64,000 nucleotides of DNA from contig NZ_JAJSAX010000002.1 in assembly GCF_021261315.1 (NCBI RefSeq), positions 1 to 64,000 of the forward strand, given 5' to 3'. Under the pieces are notes generated by a model. It saw only the letters and a program-made list of their open reading frames with translations, had not been told where the DNA came from and searched no databases. Below, piece after piece: positions 54,233 through 63,599 of the stretch. How positions within the stretch are numbered: position 1 is the first letter of the stretch; each line of letters starts with the position of its first letter. A program made the translations under genes and the position numbers. The DNA comes from Epilithonimonas sp. JDS (GTDB lineage Bacteria; Bacteroidota; Bacteroidia; Flavobacteriales; Weeksellaceae).

Positions 54233-54298
54233 TTAATTATTTCGAATAAATGTTCTTCTGTTGCCTACTCCACCGAAATCGATTATTATTGTAACCAC
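54233..54298 (-). CDS. Possible 21-residue small protein before the orphan terminator
   Basis: A GTG-initiated frame of 21 codons encodes (M)VTIIIDFGGVGNRRTFIRN followed by one more Asn, and stops three bases before the terminator stem. There is no strong promoter box. It might instead be a fragment of an older gene or the 3' part of an ncRNA. It is listed because an intrinsic terminator needs a transcript. Confidence 0.3.
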   Translation of the reverse strand: MVTIIIDFGGVGNRRTFIRNN

Positions 54299-54330
54299 AT
54301 TCTGAAATCAAAAAAAACAAATCATTAAAA

Positions 54331-54615
54331 ATGATCCAATTATACCGAAAGACAGCTTTGATAGAAGGCGTTTCTTATCTCATTTTGCTCTTCATTGCAA
54401 TGCCTTTAAAATATTTTTTTAATATTCCAGAGGCTGTTAAATATTTTGGCTGGATTCACGGTATTTTGTTTCTGGCATTTTTTGTTTGTCTCGTGATTGC
54501 TTCCATCAAATACCGTTGGAGTCTGATTAGAATTGCACTCTATCTGCTAGGTTCTGTGCTCCCGTTTATTCCTTTTCTGCTGGATAAAAAATTAGAACAG
54601 GAATATCCTAAATAA
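54331..54615 (+). CDS. DUF3817 small integral membrane protein
   Basis: The 94-residue protein has three membrane helices and the DUF3817 pattern: LYRKTALIEGVSYLILLFIA, PLKYFFNIPEAVKYFGWIHG, LFLAFFV and SLIRIALYLLGSVLPFIPFL. The function of the family is not known. It is a single gene, converging with the DUF4249 gene. Confidence 0.85.
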   Translation: MIQLYRKTALIEGVSYLILLFIAMPLKYFFNIPEAVKYFGWIHGILFLAFFVCLVIASIKYRWSLIRIALYLLGSVLPFIPFLLDKKLEQEYPK

Positions 54616-54733
54616 GGAAACAATTCAAAGTGACTTTGGTTTTTGAATCGACAGTTTTATAGCAAACTTAATCTAGTATAGCTGCCGAATTAAAATCATT
54701 AATAGAGAAATGTTCCATTAATGAAAAAGTCTG

Positions 54734-55543
54734 CTATTCAATGACCGCAGTTTTTATTTTTACAGTATGTGCTGAAAAATATCCTAACGCTCCATTGCTA
54801 ATATTGCTGGGCGGATTTGTAGGCGTAATCCCGCCACCTGGTCCACCGCCACCCGAAAGCTGGAGTAATGCAGAAAAATAAGTATAAATCTTATCATCAA
54901 TGCAGTTCATTTCGACCGTCACTGTGTCGCCCACTTTTACTTTTACGCTGCCGTCTTCGTCATCATTTGGCAGCAGAAGTGGTCGTTGGTTTGGCAATCC
55001 GTTATTGACATTATCCGAGAATTCCAGGAAATTAGCTTTCGACCGATCGTTTACCGTGTAGCGAAAAAGGTAGCGATTTCCCAATGCAGGCGGATCTGTA
55101 AAAATCGGTAACAGCGTATAACTCACTTCTCCGGCTACCAGAAAGGAATCCTGCTCCAAACCTTCAAAATCTACCGCTTCCGGCATTGTACTTTTAGCGA
55201 TATAATCTTTTCCATCTGCCTGGATTTTCAAAGTGTAGGTTCGCCCGGATTGTCCCAGAAAATTTGAAGATTGATAATATCCATTTCCAATATATTTTAA
55301 AATTTCGGATTGTCCCAGATCATCACTCAAAACCACATCACTGTTCTCTACCGCAGGATATTCATTGGCCTGCGTAAAGGCGACTGACTTTGTAATTCTC
55401 ACAAAATATGGTCCGGGCCGATCTGTAATATTTCCTTCAATTACAATCTTTCCGCTTTGATCATCCAAATCGAGGTCGATTTCTTTTTCGCAAGACAGGA
55501 TCAGAAAAAGAGAGAATAGGAATAACAATATATTTTTCATCAT
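54734..55543 (-). CDS. DUF4249 lipoprotein paired with a TonB-dependent receptor
   Basis: The 269-residue lipoprotein has a signal ending LILS-C, with Cys18. The DUF4249 features are IVIEGNITDRPGPYFVRITK, a central DVVLSDDLGQ, GNGYYQSS and YTLKIQADGKDY. The C-terminal region has a Gly/Pro-rich insert (GGGGPGGGITPTNPPSNISN) followed by GALGYFSAH. Such lipoproteins are encoded next to TonB receptors and may cap or load the receptor; the receptor gene is six bases upstream. The substrate is unknown. Confidence 0.88.
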   Translation of the reverse strand: MMKNILLFLFSLFLILSCEKEIDLDLDDQSGKIVIEGNITDRPGPYFVRITKSVAFTQANEYPAVENSDVVLSDDLGQSEILKYIGNGYYQSSNFLGQSGRTYTLKIQADGKDYIAKSTMPEAVDFEGLEQDSFLVAGEVSYTLLPIFTDPPALGNRYLFRYTVNDRSKANFLEFSDNVNNGLPNQRPLLLPNDDEDGSVKVKVGDTVTVEMNCIDDKIYTYFSALLQLSGGGGPGGGITPTNPPSNISNGALGYFSAHTVKIKTAVIE

Positions 55544-55549
55544 TTTAAT

Positions 55550-57883
55550 TTAGAATTTGAAATTGTAAGTAATGTTTGGAACCCATCGGAACAGCGAAGT
55601 CTGCATCGCTCTGGTAGTTCCCGGTCTGTCCGGATTATCTTCAAAATTAATCGTGTACGCGTTTTCTCTGCCGTAAACATTATAGATCCCAAATGACCAG
55701 GAACCTTTGAAACGTTTTTTCGAAACCGGCTCATACGTTGCGCTTAGATCCATTCTGTGGTAAGCGGGCATTCTGTCGGCATTTCTGTTGCTGTATTGGA
55801 AGACGGTTTGTCCGTTCAGTTCGTATTTTCCGGTTGGGAAAGTGACTGCATTTCCTGTGCTGTAAAGAAATAAACCGGATAAAGACCATTTTGGATTTAA
55901 TTGATAAGTGGCGACCACAGAGAGATCGTGGGTTTTGTCCTGTCTGGCGTTGTACCATTCATCATCATTGATTCCGTTGATTTTTCTTTCCGTTTTTGAT
56001 AAAGTGTAGGAAATCCAACCTGTGAGCTTCCCGCTTTTCTTCTTGGCAATTAATTCTAAACCGTAAGCTCTTCCTTTTCCGAATAGCAATTCGCTTTCAA
56101 CATCGGAAGCTGTGTCAAATGTGATTTGCGCGCCATTTTTATAGTCAATTTGGTTTTGCATTGATTTGTAATAAATCTCAGCATTCAATTCGTAATTATT
56201 ATTGCTGAAGTTTCGGCTGTAGCCTGCGCTTATCTGGTCAGAAATCTCAGGTTTCACGGTGTAACTGCTTCCAATCCATTGGTCGGTAGGATTTCCGCTT
56301 CCGCTGTTGCTAAGCAGATGCAAATTCTGAGTGTTTCTGGAAAATCCACCTTTGACACTGCTGACTTCATTAATTCTGTAGTTCGCTGTGATTCTTGGTT
56401 CGAGATTAATATAAGTCTTTCCGAATTTTCCTTTTTCCAAAAATTCAGAATTGATAATGGTTCCGTTTTCATAAGTATTAAAAGTGTCGCCACCCAAAAC
56501 ACTGAACATAGACAGTCGCAATCCATAATTGATGGTCAGCTTTTCTGTCGCTTTGAAATCATCATTCATATAAAAAGCATTTTCCCAGGAATATCTAGGA
56601 TTTCTCGGAAAACTGCTTATACTGGTTCCTGATGCACTACTTGGCGAAATCGTATGATAGATCGACTGCAATCCAGATCTCACAGAATGTTTATTTCCGG
56701 CAAACCAGGTAAAATCCTGTTTTAAATTCCAGTCTTCAATCTGAGAGTCCAGTCCGAAAGTATTGTCATTACTCGTTAAACTGACGTTATAATTGTAATT
56801 GCTGTAGATGAATGAGGTGTTCGAAAACAATTTGCTGTTGATGATGCTGTTCCATCGCAAAGTCGCAGTTGTATTTCCCCAATCGGTAGCAAAAGTATCT
56901 CCCAAACCAAGAACATCTCGCCCGAAGTAACCTGATAAATATAATCGGTTATTGTCATTAATTTGATAATTGGCCTTTAAGTTTAAATCATAAAAATAAA
57001 GCTTGCTGTCCTTGAAATCGTCAGTCGTTTTCAAAAAAACATCCGCATACGTTCGCCTTCCGGAAATAATGAAAGATGATTTTTCCTTTTGAATAGGACC
57101 TTCCACGCTCAATCGGCTGCTGATTAAACCAATTCCCCCTGTGACGTTGTAATCTTTGTTGTTTCCGTCTTTCATTTTCACATCCAGAACAGAAGACAAT
57201 CGGCCACCGTATTGAGCCGGGCTGTTTCCTTTGATAATGCTCGCATCTTTGAGTGCATCACTGTTAAATGTACTGAAAAAGCCAAGCAAATGTGAAGCGT
57301 TGTAGACAGGAGCTTCATCCAGCAAAATCAAGTTTTGATCCGTCGCGCCACCTCTTACACTGAAACCGCTGCTTCCCTCGCCGTTGCTTTTAATGCCAGG
57401 CAAAAGCTGAATTGTTTTCATCACATCTTTTTCACCGAAGAGAACAGGCAGTTTTTCGATCTGTTTGATGCTCAAAGTCTCGGTTCCCATTTGCGCTGTG
57501 GAAAGATTTTTGTCTTTTTTCACGGCGGAGATGACAACTTCATCAATGTTTGAAGTTTTTGCCTCGTCTTCCTGGCTCAATGAAATATTAAGCTTAATAT
57601 TATCTTCAACAGTAATCATCTGCTGAAAATCTCTGAATCCAGGATTTGAAATCATCAATGTGTACGAACCTTTCGGGAGAGAAAGTGAGTAAAAACCATA
57701 CTCATTGGCATTGATAGAAATTGTAGGATCTTCTGCAATTCTGACCGCAACGCCTATCAGTATTTCGCCATTTCTCTGATCTTTGATGGTACCGCTCACC
57801 GAATAATTCTGCTGTGCAAAAACGACGGTACTAAGGCAAACTGCAGCGATAGAACTTGCAATTTTGAAGGAGGATATCTGCAT
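55550..57883 (-). CDS. TonB-dependent outer-membrane receptor
   Basis: The 777-residue receptor has a signal peptide (about 1-23), then a CarboxypepD-reg beta-sandwich (about 25-110). The plug domain contains EKDVMKTIQLLPGIKSNGEG, FSVRGGATDQNLILLDEAPV and GGRLSSVLDVKMKDGN. A 22-strand barrel follows, ending WVPNITYNFKF. It forms an operon with the DUF4249 lipoprotein gene. It is not a SusC-type receptor in length, and no SusD is present. A weak TATCTTTA box lies upstream near 57910. Confidence 0.93.
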   Translation of the reverse strand: MQISSFKIASSIAAVCLSTVVFAQQNYSVSGTIKDQRNGEILIGVAVRIAEDPTISINANEYGFYSLSLPKGSYTLMISNPGFRDFQQMITVEDNIKLNISLSQEDEAKTSNIDEVVISAVKKDKNLSTAQMGTETLSIKQIEKLPVLFGEKDVMKTIQLLPGIKSNGEGSSGFSVRGGATDQNLILLDEAPVYNASHLLGFFSTFNSDALKDASIIKGNSPAQYGGRLSSVLDVKMKDGNNKDYNVTGGIGLISSRLSVEGPIQKEKSSFIISGRRTYADVFLKTTDDFKDSKLYFYDLNLKANYQINDNNRLYLSGYFGRDVLGLGDTFATDWGNTTATLRWNSIINSKLFSNTSFIYSNYNYNVSLTSNDNTFGLDSQIEDWNLKQDFTWFAGNKHSVRSGLQSIYHTISPSSASGTSISSFPRNPRYSWENAFYMNDDFKATEKLTINYGLRLSMFSVLGGDTFNTYENGTIINSEFLEKGKFGKTYINLEPRITANYRINEVSSVKGGFSRNTQNLHLLSNSGSGNPTDQWIGSSYTVKPEISDQISAGYSRNFSNNNYELNAEIYYKSMQNQIDYKNGAQITFDTASDVESELLFGKGRAYGLELIAKKKSGKLTGWISYTLSKTERKINGINDDEWYNARQDKTHDLSVVATYQLNPKWSLSGLFLYSTGNAVTFPTGKYELNGQTVFQYSNRNADRMPAYHRMDLSATYEPVSKKRFKGSWSFGIYNVYGRENAYTINFEDNPDRPGTTRAMQTSLFRWVPNITYNFKF

Positions 57884-58107
57884 TGATGTGTATTACGCAG
57901 TAAAGATATAATTTTCGGAACTTACCATCATTCTGTGTTTCGCAATGCTGTAAAAAATTAATATTGCCCGTTGACAAAGAAACGAGATCAGTAATCTGCG
58001 AATTTTCTGTTTTATGATCTAAAACATAAATTAATATTTATTTTGTGCTTATGTAATTATAAAGTAGGTACACAATTTGAGATGATGAGAATAATCAAAC
58101 TTTATAT

Positions 58108-59817
58108 ATGAAAAATATAGACTCAAATACTATTGCGCTTATCGGCGGAGGGCCAGCTGCGCTACTGGTTTTGAAGAATATTTTTGACAGCAACATCACG
58201 GCGACAACGGTTCACATCTTTGAGAAAAATGACCGACTGGGCGTTGGCATGCCTTACGGAAAACTGGGAGCTTCCAAAGAACACGTTGCCAATGTTTCAG
58301 CAAATGAACTTCCCCATTTTGAAATTAGTTTTGAAGAATATTTGAGTCAAAATCCGACTGCTGACTTTCCTGATTTCTCTAGGGACGGAAAGTGTAATCC
58401 GTATCAGGTCATTCCAAGACTTCTTTTGGGAAATTATTTGGAATTCAATTTTAAGCATTACACCAAAATAGCGAAGAAAAAAGGAATCAAGGTCATTACC
58501 AAAACAAACAGTATTGTTGATGATATTATTAAAATCAATGATGGAAAGGAATTTAAAATCATTGTCAATCAGACCGAAGAATATGTAACTCATAAAGTCA
58601 TTCTGTGCACCGGACATTACTGGCCTAAAAAACACGAAGATGACAAAACAGGCTGGTATGATTCTCCGTATCCGCCGTCAAAATTCCAGTCTTATTCCAA
58701 TCATCCCATTGCAATTCGCGGAACTTCGCTGACGGCTGTAGATGCCGTGAAAACACATTCCAGACTAAATGGCAAGTACGAAGCAATGCCGGATGGCCAA
58801 TTGAAATATACATTGAACGAAGGTTCTGAAAACTTTCGAATCGATATGTTCTCGACAGGCGGATTTTTGCCTGCCTTAAGATTTCATTCTGAAGATGAAG
58901 CATATTCTAATGAGTGGACAATGTCACTGGATGAAATCTATGATTACAAGAAAAATCACAATGGTTTTGTTGATCTTGATTATGTTTTTGAAATCAATTT
59001 CAAAAAGCCTCTTAAACAGAAAGATCCCGATTTTCATCAAAAAATAAAAGACCTCAGCATTGAAGAATTTGTGGCTGAGATGATGACAATCCGAAAAGAA
59101 CTTGACAGTTTCCAGCTTTTCAAAGCAGAATACACCGAGGCAGAAAAATCGATAAAAAGACATCAGTCTGTAAGTTGGAAAGAGGCACTTTCTGCTTTCA
59201 GTTACTCTATGAATTATCCCGCAAAGCATTTCTCTGCAGAAGATATGACGCGCCTTAGGAAAACACTTTTACCGCTTATATCCATTATCATTGCATCCCT
59301 TCCGCAGTCATCTTATAAAGAGATTATTGCTTTGTATGACGCCGGAATTATTGATTTGATTCAGGTTGATAAGGAAAGTTTTGTAGAGCCGCATACAGAG
59401 GCCGGAGGAATTTATCACTACAAATCAGCGGAAAATGAACAATTTCAGAAACATTATCAGTTGTACATCGATGCGGTCGGACAACAGCCTTTGGAAGTAT
59501 CAGATTTACCTTTTGCTAGTTTAAGATCAAGTGAGTTGGTCAGCGCTGCGTATCTTAATTTTAAGGAAAACAGTAATGCTTTAGAACTACAGGAAAACAG
59601 TGAAGTCTCAGTAATAAAAGGGCAAAACGATAATTATTATATGAAAGTTCACGGTTTGGAAATCAATGATTATTTTCAGTCGCTCGACACATACGGACAG
59701 GCTGTGGACAATCTTTTTATAATGGCAGTACCATTCATTGGCGGACTCAATCCCGATTATTCTGGTTTGGATTTTTGTGATACAGCCGCCAGCCGAATTG
59801 TAATGGCGATAAAGTAG
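58108..59817 (+). CDS. FAD/NAD(P)-binding protein (NAD_binding_9 type)
   Basis: The 569-residue protein begins with a Rossmann loop IALIGGGPAALLVLKNI (Gly13-14-15). It continues with the NAD_binding_9-type motifs IFEKNDRLGVGMPYG, HVANVSANELPHF and VILCTGHYWP, and at the C-terminus NLFIMAVPFIGGLNPDYSGL, then FCDTAASRIV. It is likely a flavin-dependent oxidoreductase or hydroxylase-like enzyme; the substrate is unknown. It is a single gene. Confidence 0.85.
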   Translation: MKNIDSNTIALIGGGPAALLVLKNIFDSNITATTVHIFEKNDRLGVGMPYGKLGASKEHVANVSANELPHFEISFEEYLSQNPTADFPDFSRDGKCNPYQVIPRLLLGNYLEFNFKHYTKIAKKKGIKVITKTNSIVDDIIKINDGKEFKIIVNQTEEYVTHKVILCTGHYWPKKHEDDKTGWYDSPYPPSKFQSYSNHPIAIRGTSLTAVDAVKTHSRLNGKYEAMPDGQLKYTLNEGSENFRIDMFSTGGFLPALRFHSEDEAYSNEWTMSLDEIYDYKKNHNGFVDLDYVFEINFKKPLKQKDPDFHQKIKDLSIEEFVAEMMTIRKELDSFQLFKAEYTEAEKSIKRHQSVSWKEALSAFSYSMNYPAKHFSAEDMTRLRKTLLPLISIIIASLPQSSYKEIIALYDAGIIDLIQVDKESFVEPHTEAGGIYHYKSAENEQFQKHYQLYIDAVGQQPLEVSDLPFASLRSSELVSAAYLNFKENSNALELQENSEVSVIKGQNDNYYMKVHGLEINDYFQSLDTYGQAVDNLFIMAVPFIGGLNPDYSGLDFCDTAASRIVMAIK

Positions 59818-59905
59818 TTTAATTTTTAATCAATATTTACAATCAAAAATATACTTATCAGGAAACCAAATTTTACCTATTCATAATCAAATCTATGTTT
59901 TACAG

Positions 59906-59934
59906 AATCCCGTATGAATTTTCATTGCGGGATT
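59906..59934. terminator. Hairpin between convergent genes
   Basis: AATCCCG and CGGGATT (59906-59912 and 59928-59934), with an inner ATGAA/TTCAT extension. It is followed by a weak T/A stretch and probably serves both neighbours. Confidence 0.6.
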
Positions 59935-59996
59935 TATTGTTTGATACTTTAAAATTTCTGTGTTAAAAATTAAGTTGATTGAAGCAATGCCGAGAT

Positions 59997-60578
59997 TTAC
60001 TTGCTCACAATCCGTTCCTGCTTTAACTTGTCCAGTTCCAGTTTGAAGCATCCAAGAATGAATTCAGTGTAGTAAAGCTGAGCGTTCACAGCTTTTGTCC
60101 TGGAATGCAAATCCAATCGCTCTGATAGAATCACGTTTCCTTTATAGGTGATTGAAAAATAAGCGTAGAGTTTTCCTTTTGATTCCTCCACCGGCGTCGC
60201 ATAACCTGTTACTGCAATGGACCAGTCGGTTTTATACAGTTTAGCGACATTCAGCGCCATCGTTTCTGCAATGAGAGAAGATACGCCATTCGCTTCCTGT
60301 GCTTCCTGAGGATCAACATTTAGAAGTCTTGATTTCTCTTCCTGGCTGTAAACCGTCATTCCACCCGTGAAAAACTTCGACGAATCTTTCATCTGCGAAA
60401 ATGAAAACTGTAAAAATCCCGAAGTCACACTTTCTGCAACAGAAATCGTTTCGTCATTCTTCAGCATACGGCTTCCAATATAATTGAGTAAGTTTTGAAG
60501 TTCAACAATAAAAAAAATAAGCGATCTAACGGACAGCTCATCAGAACTGACACCTATCTGCGATGATTTTAGAATCAT
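59997..60578 (-). CDS. CinA C-terminal domain family protein (nicotinamide-nucleotide amidase-like)
   Basis: The 193-residue protein has the CinA/PncC-type domain. The active-site segment is SVAESVTSG (Ser50 in this frame), then FSQMKDSSKFFTGGMTVYSQ and IAVTGYATPVEESKGKLYAY. The canonical GPGG loop is degenerate (GYATPVEE), so deamidase activity is uncertain. The ATG at 60578 gives a long N-terminus; the ATG at 60467 would start MLKNDETIS and cut off a helix seen in the family. Confidence 0.75.
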   Translation of the reverse strand: MILKSSQIGVSSDELSVRSLIFFIVELQNLLNYIGSRMLKNDETISVAESVTSGFLQFSFSQMKDSSKFFTGGMTVYSQEEKSRLLNVDPQEAQEANGVSSLIAETMALNVAKLYKTDWSIAVTGYATPVEESKGKLYAYFSITYKGNVILSERLDLHSRTKAVNAQLYYTEFILGCFKLELDKLKQERIVSK

Positions 60579-60846
60579 AAATTAAATAATCTTTAGGACA
60601 GCATTTGATTTTCCAGATGCTACAAAACGAAATTAGCAAAACAAAGACCCTTTTCTTATGACTTCAATCATTTCCTAAAATATTATCAAATATTTTTATG
60701 CAAACAATAAACGATTATTATTAAGGTAAATATAAAATCGTGCTTATGAGTTTTGATTTCGATTATTTGAAGGTATGATATTTGGAGATCTGTGAATCAT
60801 CAAATCATTTTGGTTATATAATTGTTTACCGCTAAAATTTAAGATA

Positions 60847-61047
60847 ATGCTAAAAAAAGGAGACAGAGTGCAATGGAAATTTCGGTACGGCGAAACGCAC
60901 GGGATCATTACAAAAATACATACCGCTGATTTTATGTTTATGGAAAAACAGCGACGAGCTTCTGAGGAAAATCCGCAATATGAAGTGATGAGTGAGAAAA
61001 CCGGGAAAACGGCTGTACATAAATCATCAGCATTGAAAAAAATATAA
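60847..61047 (+). CDS. Small Tudor-like DUF2945/HVA1 protein
   Basis: The 66-residue protein matches the small DUF2945 (hypervirulence-associated Tudor) pattern: KKGDRVQWKFRYGETHGIIT, then ASEENPQYEVMSEKTGKTAV and HKSSALKKI. Family members are short SH3-like beta barrels of unknown role. It is a single gene in a 530-base region. Confidence 0.85.
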   Translation: MLKKGDRVQWKFRYGETHGIITKIHTADFMFMEKQRRASEENPQYEVMSEKTGKTAVHKSSALKKI

Positions 61048-61108
61048 ATTGGTTCGTTTAAATCACATTCCGATTTTCTATGTGAAATAAATTTAAAGAT
61101 TTACAGAA

Positions 61109-61621
61109 TTATAAACCATTCGCTTCATCAAATTTCCGTTTTGCCTCACTATATAATGATTCCCGCTCGTAAACGTCCTCGTAAAATGATTTCTTTTCGC
61201 GATAGATATTGAGTAACGTTTTTTGTTCTGATGGCAATTGACTGGAATCTACATTCTTAGTTTTTAACTGCTGAATGATCTCCTTCCTGTCATAAGCGTG
61301 GAGTTTTTTGAGAGCCTCGTAATAGTTGATCGCAGCGCCTTTCAAAGCTGAAGCCTCGTCAACATTCAGCGTCTGCATTTTTTTAATATCGAAAATAATC
61401 TTATCAAAAGCCTTAGATTTTCGGTCCACAGCTTTTAAGGCGCCATCATAGTCTTCATCCAAAAGACTTTTTAGTTTCCTGGATTCATAACCATCTTTGC
61501 CTGCGACAATATGGAAAGCCACACGTTCCTGCCCGTCAATTTTTTCCCTGAAATCTTCTGCTTTTGGAGAATTGCAGGAGATAACTCCCAGAATCAAACA
61601 ACTCGTGAGAATATTTTTCAT
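61109..61621 (-). CDS. Small helical lipoprotein downstream of a sigma region-2 protein
   Basis: The 170-residue lipoprotein has the signal CLILGVIS-C, with Cys16. The mature part is charged and helical, with a possible coiled coil (FREKIDGQERVAF, KLKSLLDEDYDGALKAVDRK, REKKSFYEDVYERESLYSEA). Its start is one base after the stop of the sigma-like gene, so the two are almost certainly co-translated. No family was recognised. Confidence 0.75.
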   Translation of the reverse strand: MKNILTSCLILGVISCNSPKAEDFREKIDGQERVAFHIVAGKDGYESRKLKSLLDEDYDGALKAVDRKSKAFDKIIFDIKKMQTLNVDEASALKGAAINYYEALKKLHAYDRKEIIQQLKTKNVDSSQLPSEQKTLLNIYREKKSFYEDVYERESLYSEAKRKFDEANGL

Positions 61622-61622
61622 T

Positions 61623-62027
61623 TCAGAGAATGTTTAAAGTTAGTGTATTCAAATCCGGCGATTGGTAGCTGTCCGACTTTTCCTCCGTTATTTCAAAATT
61701 AAAAGAGGGGAAATTGCTCGTTTTCAAATCATAACTGATATTTTTGGAAGCGAGAAATTCCTTTACGGTGCAGATAAGATTTTGTATTATCCAGACATTC
61801 ATCGACGATTTTTGATTGATAAAAAGGTCGATGGAATTCCAGATTTTCAGGAAAGTAAGTTCTACAATTTCCTCAGCCTGTTCTTTTGACTCTACAGATT
61901 TCAAAGCCAATCCGTATAATGTACAGCTGTATCTTGAATACATATATTGAAAACCTGCTTTATCTTTTTTCTTGATTAACAAATACAGATCCGTGTCAGT
62001 TATTATTTGGCTATTCTTTTGGGACAT
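61623..62027 (-). CDS. Sigma-70 region-2-only protein (no region 4)
   Basis: The 134-residue protein resembles the N-terminal half of an ECF sigma factor. The region-2 helices are DLYLLIKKKDKAGFQYMYSR, CTLYGLALKSVESKEQAEEI, and VELTFLKIWNSIDLFINQKS. The frame then ends (LNTLTLNIL) with no region 4, the part that would bind the -33 element. No frameshift remnant is seen, because the next lipoprotein gene starts directly. It could be a truncated relic, a regulator that binds RNA polymerase, or an anti-sigma partner. Confidence 0.7.
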   Translation of the reverse strand: MSQKNSQIITDTDLYLLIKKKDKAGFQYMYSRYSCTLYGLALKSVESKEQAEEIVELTFLKIWNSIDLFINQKSSMNVWIIQNLICTVKEFLASKNISYDLKTSNFPSFNFEITEEKSDSYQSPDLNTLTLNIL

Positions 62028-62362
62028 TGCTTATTACTCTAATTATTGCTGCTCCATTCCTGGTACTAACGGCTTATTAAAAAATGGATAAAACAAGAGT
62101 AAACTACTATCGATAAAAAATTAATATCAGTTTCGCTTAATGCAATGATACAACGCAATCATTTGTGCCATTTATTTATAAAATCATCAGATAAATTTCA
62201 CTCTGCAAATTGTATGCTAAAAATAATTATCGCTTCATATAATTTATCGTCAACTTATAAATACGCCGTTTTAATGAAATAAAAAATCTCCTTATTCAAA
62301 AACCAATAGCATCCTTTTTGATAAAGTGAAATACAAACATTATATAAAATACATTTATTTTG
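62028..62362. other. AT-rich divergent intergenic region, no gene recognised
   Basis: No frame longer than a few dozen codons, no clear inverted repeat and no full TAnnTTTG match on either strand. It should contain the divergent promoters of the sigma-like operon and the serine hydrolase. Confidence 0.4.
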
Positions 62363-63505
62363 ATGAAAAAAGTATTAGCCATTTTTTTAGCCGGAACTGC
62401 CGCAACAGCAGTAATTTATCTCTCACGTTACAGCTATCTGTTCAAAGCCATTGGAATCAATTTAAAAGAAGGATCACTGACACCTTCCACCGATGATGCT
62501 GAGAAATTCCCCTACCACGTTGTCCAGAAATCTTTACCGGAAAAATGGAAAACAGCATCAAATTACAATCAAAAAATCCTGTCTGAGCGCCTTACAAAAG
62601 ATCTCAAAAAAACCAGAGCTTCCTCGCTGTTAGTGATTCAAGATGGTAAAATTGTCCTCGAACAATACTGGAAAGATCACAATGCTAGTTCGCTTATCAA
62701 TTCTTTTTCTATGGCAAAAGGAATACTTTCTATTCTTGTAGGCTGCGCTATTGCCGATGGTTATTTGGATTCTGAAGATGCGCTCATCTCTTCATTTTTC
62801 CCGCAATACAATGAAAGCCATTATGGAAAGCATCTCACTTTGAAACATCTGATGACGATGCAGGCCGGATTGGACTGGGAAGAGGAATATCATCATCCTT
62901 TCGCACCCAACTCAGAACAATACTTTGTAGATGATCTTGCTGCGCAGGCACTGGGTGTCGAAGTCAAAGAAATGCCCGGCGAAAAATACGAATACCAAAG
63001 TGTTGCAGCACAACTTATCGGTCTGGTCCTGATCAAAGCAACAGGCAAAAATCTCGCAGACTACCTCTCAGAAAAGATCTGGAAACCTCTGAAAATGGAA
63101 TCATCTGCAAAATGGAGCACCGATGAAAAAAGTATGGAAAAAGCGTTTTGCTGCATCCACGCTACCACAAGAGATTTTGCAAGGATCGGTCAGCTGATTT
63201 TGCAAAACGGAAACTGGGAAGGGAAACAGCTGATAGATCAAGAATTTTGCAAACGAATGCTGACACCTACCAAACAGAACACCGCTTTCTGCTACACAAT
63301 CTGGGCAGATGATGATGACGACGTCAATTATCGTTTCTTTTACGGATTCCTCGGACAGTTTATCATTATCATTCCGGAAGAAAATTTGGTGATCGTAAAG
63401 ACAGGAATGTACAACAGATTGAAAGTTGATGAGAAAAAAAGACCAACACAGGCAAAACTTCTGGTGCAGGAATTTGTCAGAAAAAAACAATCGTCATTAG
63501 ACTGA
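62363..63505 (+). CDS. Serine hydrolase, class C beta-lactamase/DD-peptidase-like
   Basis: The protein has 380 residues from the ATG at 62363; a TTG just before it was rejected. An N-terminal anchor or signal (about 4-22) places the enzyme in the periplasm or at the outer membrane. The catalytic Ser-x-x-Lys is SMAK (116-119), the Tyr motif is YQS (211-213), and a C-terminal KTG sits in LVIVKTGM. This is the serine beta-lactamase/esterase fold. The substrate may be a cell-wall peptide or an ester. An ampC-type beta-lactam role is not shown. Confidence 0.88.
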   Translation: MKKVLAIFLAGTAATAVIYLSRYSYLFKAIGINLKEGSLTPSTDDAEKFPYHVVQKSLPEKWKTASNYNQKILSERLTKDLKKTRASSLLVIQDGKIVLEQYWKDHNASSLINSFSMAKGILSILVGCAIADGYLDSEDALISSFFPQYNESHYGKHLTLKHLMTMQAGLDWEEEYHHPFAPNSEQYFVDDLAAQALGVEVKEMPGEKYEYQSVAAQLIGLVLIKATGKNLADYLSEKIWKPLKMESSAKWSTDEKSMEKAFCCIHATTRDFARIGQLILQNGNWEGKQLIDQEFCKRMLTPTKQNTAFCYTIWADDDDDVNYRFFYGFLGQFIIIIPEENLVIVKTGMYNRLKVDEKKRPTQAKLLVQEFVRKKQSSLD

Positions 63506-63526
63506 TAAAAGATTATTTATCAGTTA

Positions 63527-63594
63527 AAAACAAAAAATCCCCAAATGAATGGGGATAAAAACTAATAACCATGAAAACCTTTTAAAAAAATTTC
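63527..63594 (-). ncRNA. Short ncRNA candidate, Flavo-1-like
   Basis: On the minus strand a TAnnTTTG box (TACATTTG, 63607-63600) is followed by about 65 bases and then a terminator hairpin, TCCCC, eight bases, GGGGA (63555-63538), with a T-rich run of TTTTTTGTTTTT. The transcript carries GGTTTTCATGGTTATTAG before the hairpin. The layout of promoter, about 65-nt RNA and C/G-rich hairpin resembles the Flavo-1 motif of flavobacteria; the match is from memory. It does not code for protein. Confidence 0.5.
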
Positions 63595-63599
63595 CGTTG

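Noticed and set aside
63571-63585. Tiny plus-strand frame MKTF as a leader peptide
   Set aside because: The promoter box and T-run place the transcript on the minus strand, so this frame is probably not translated.
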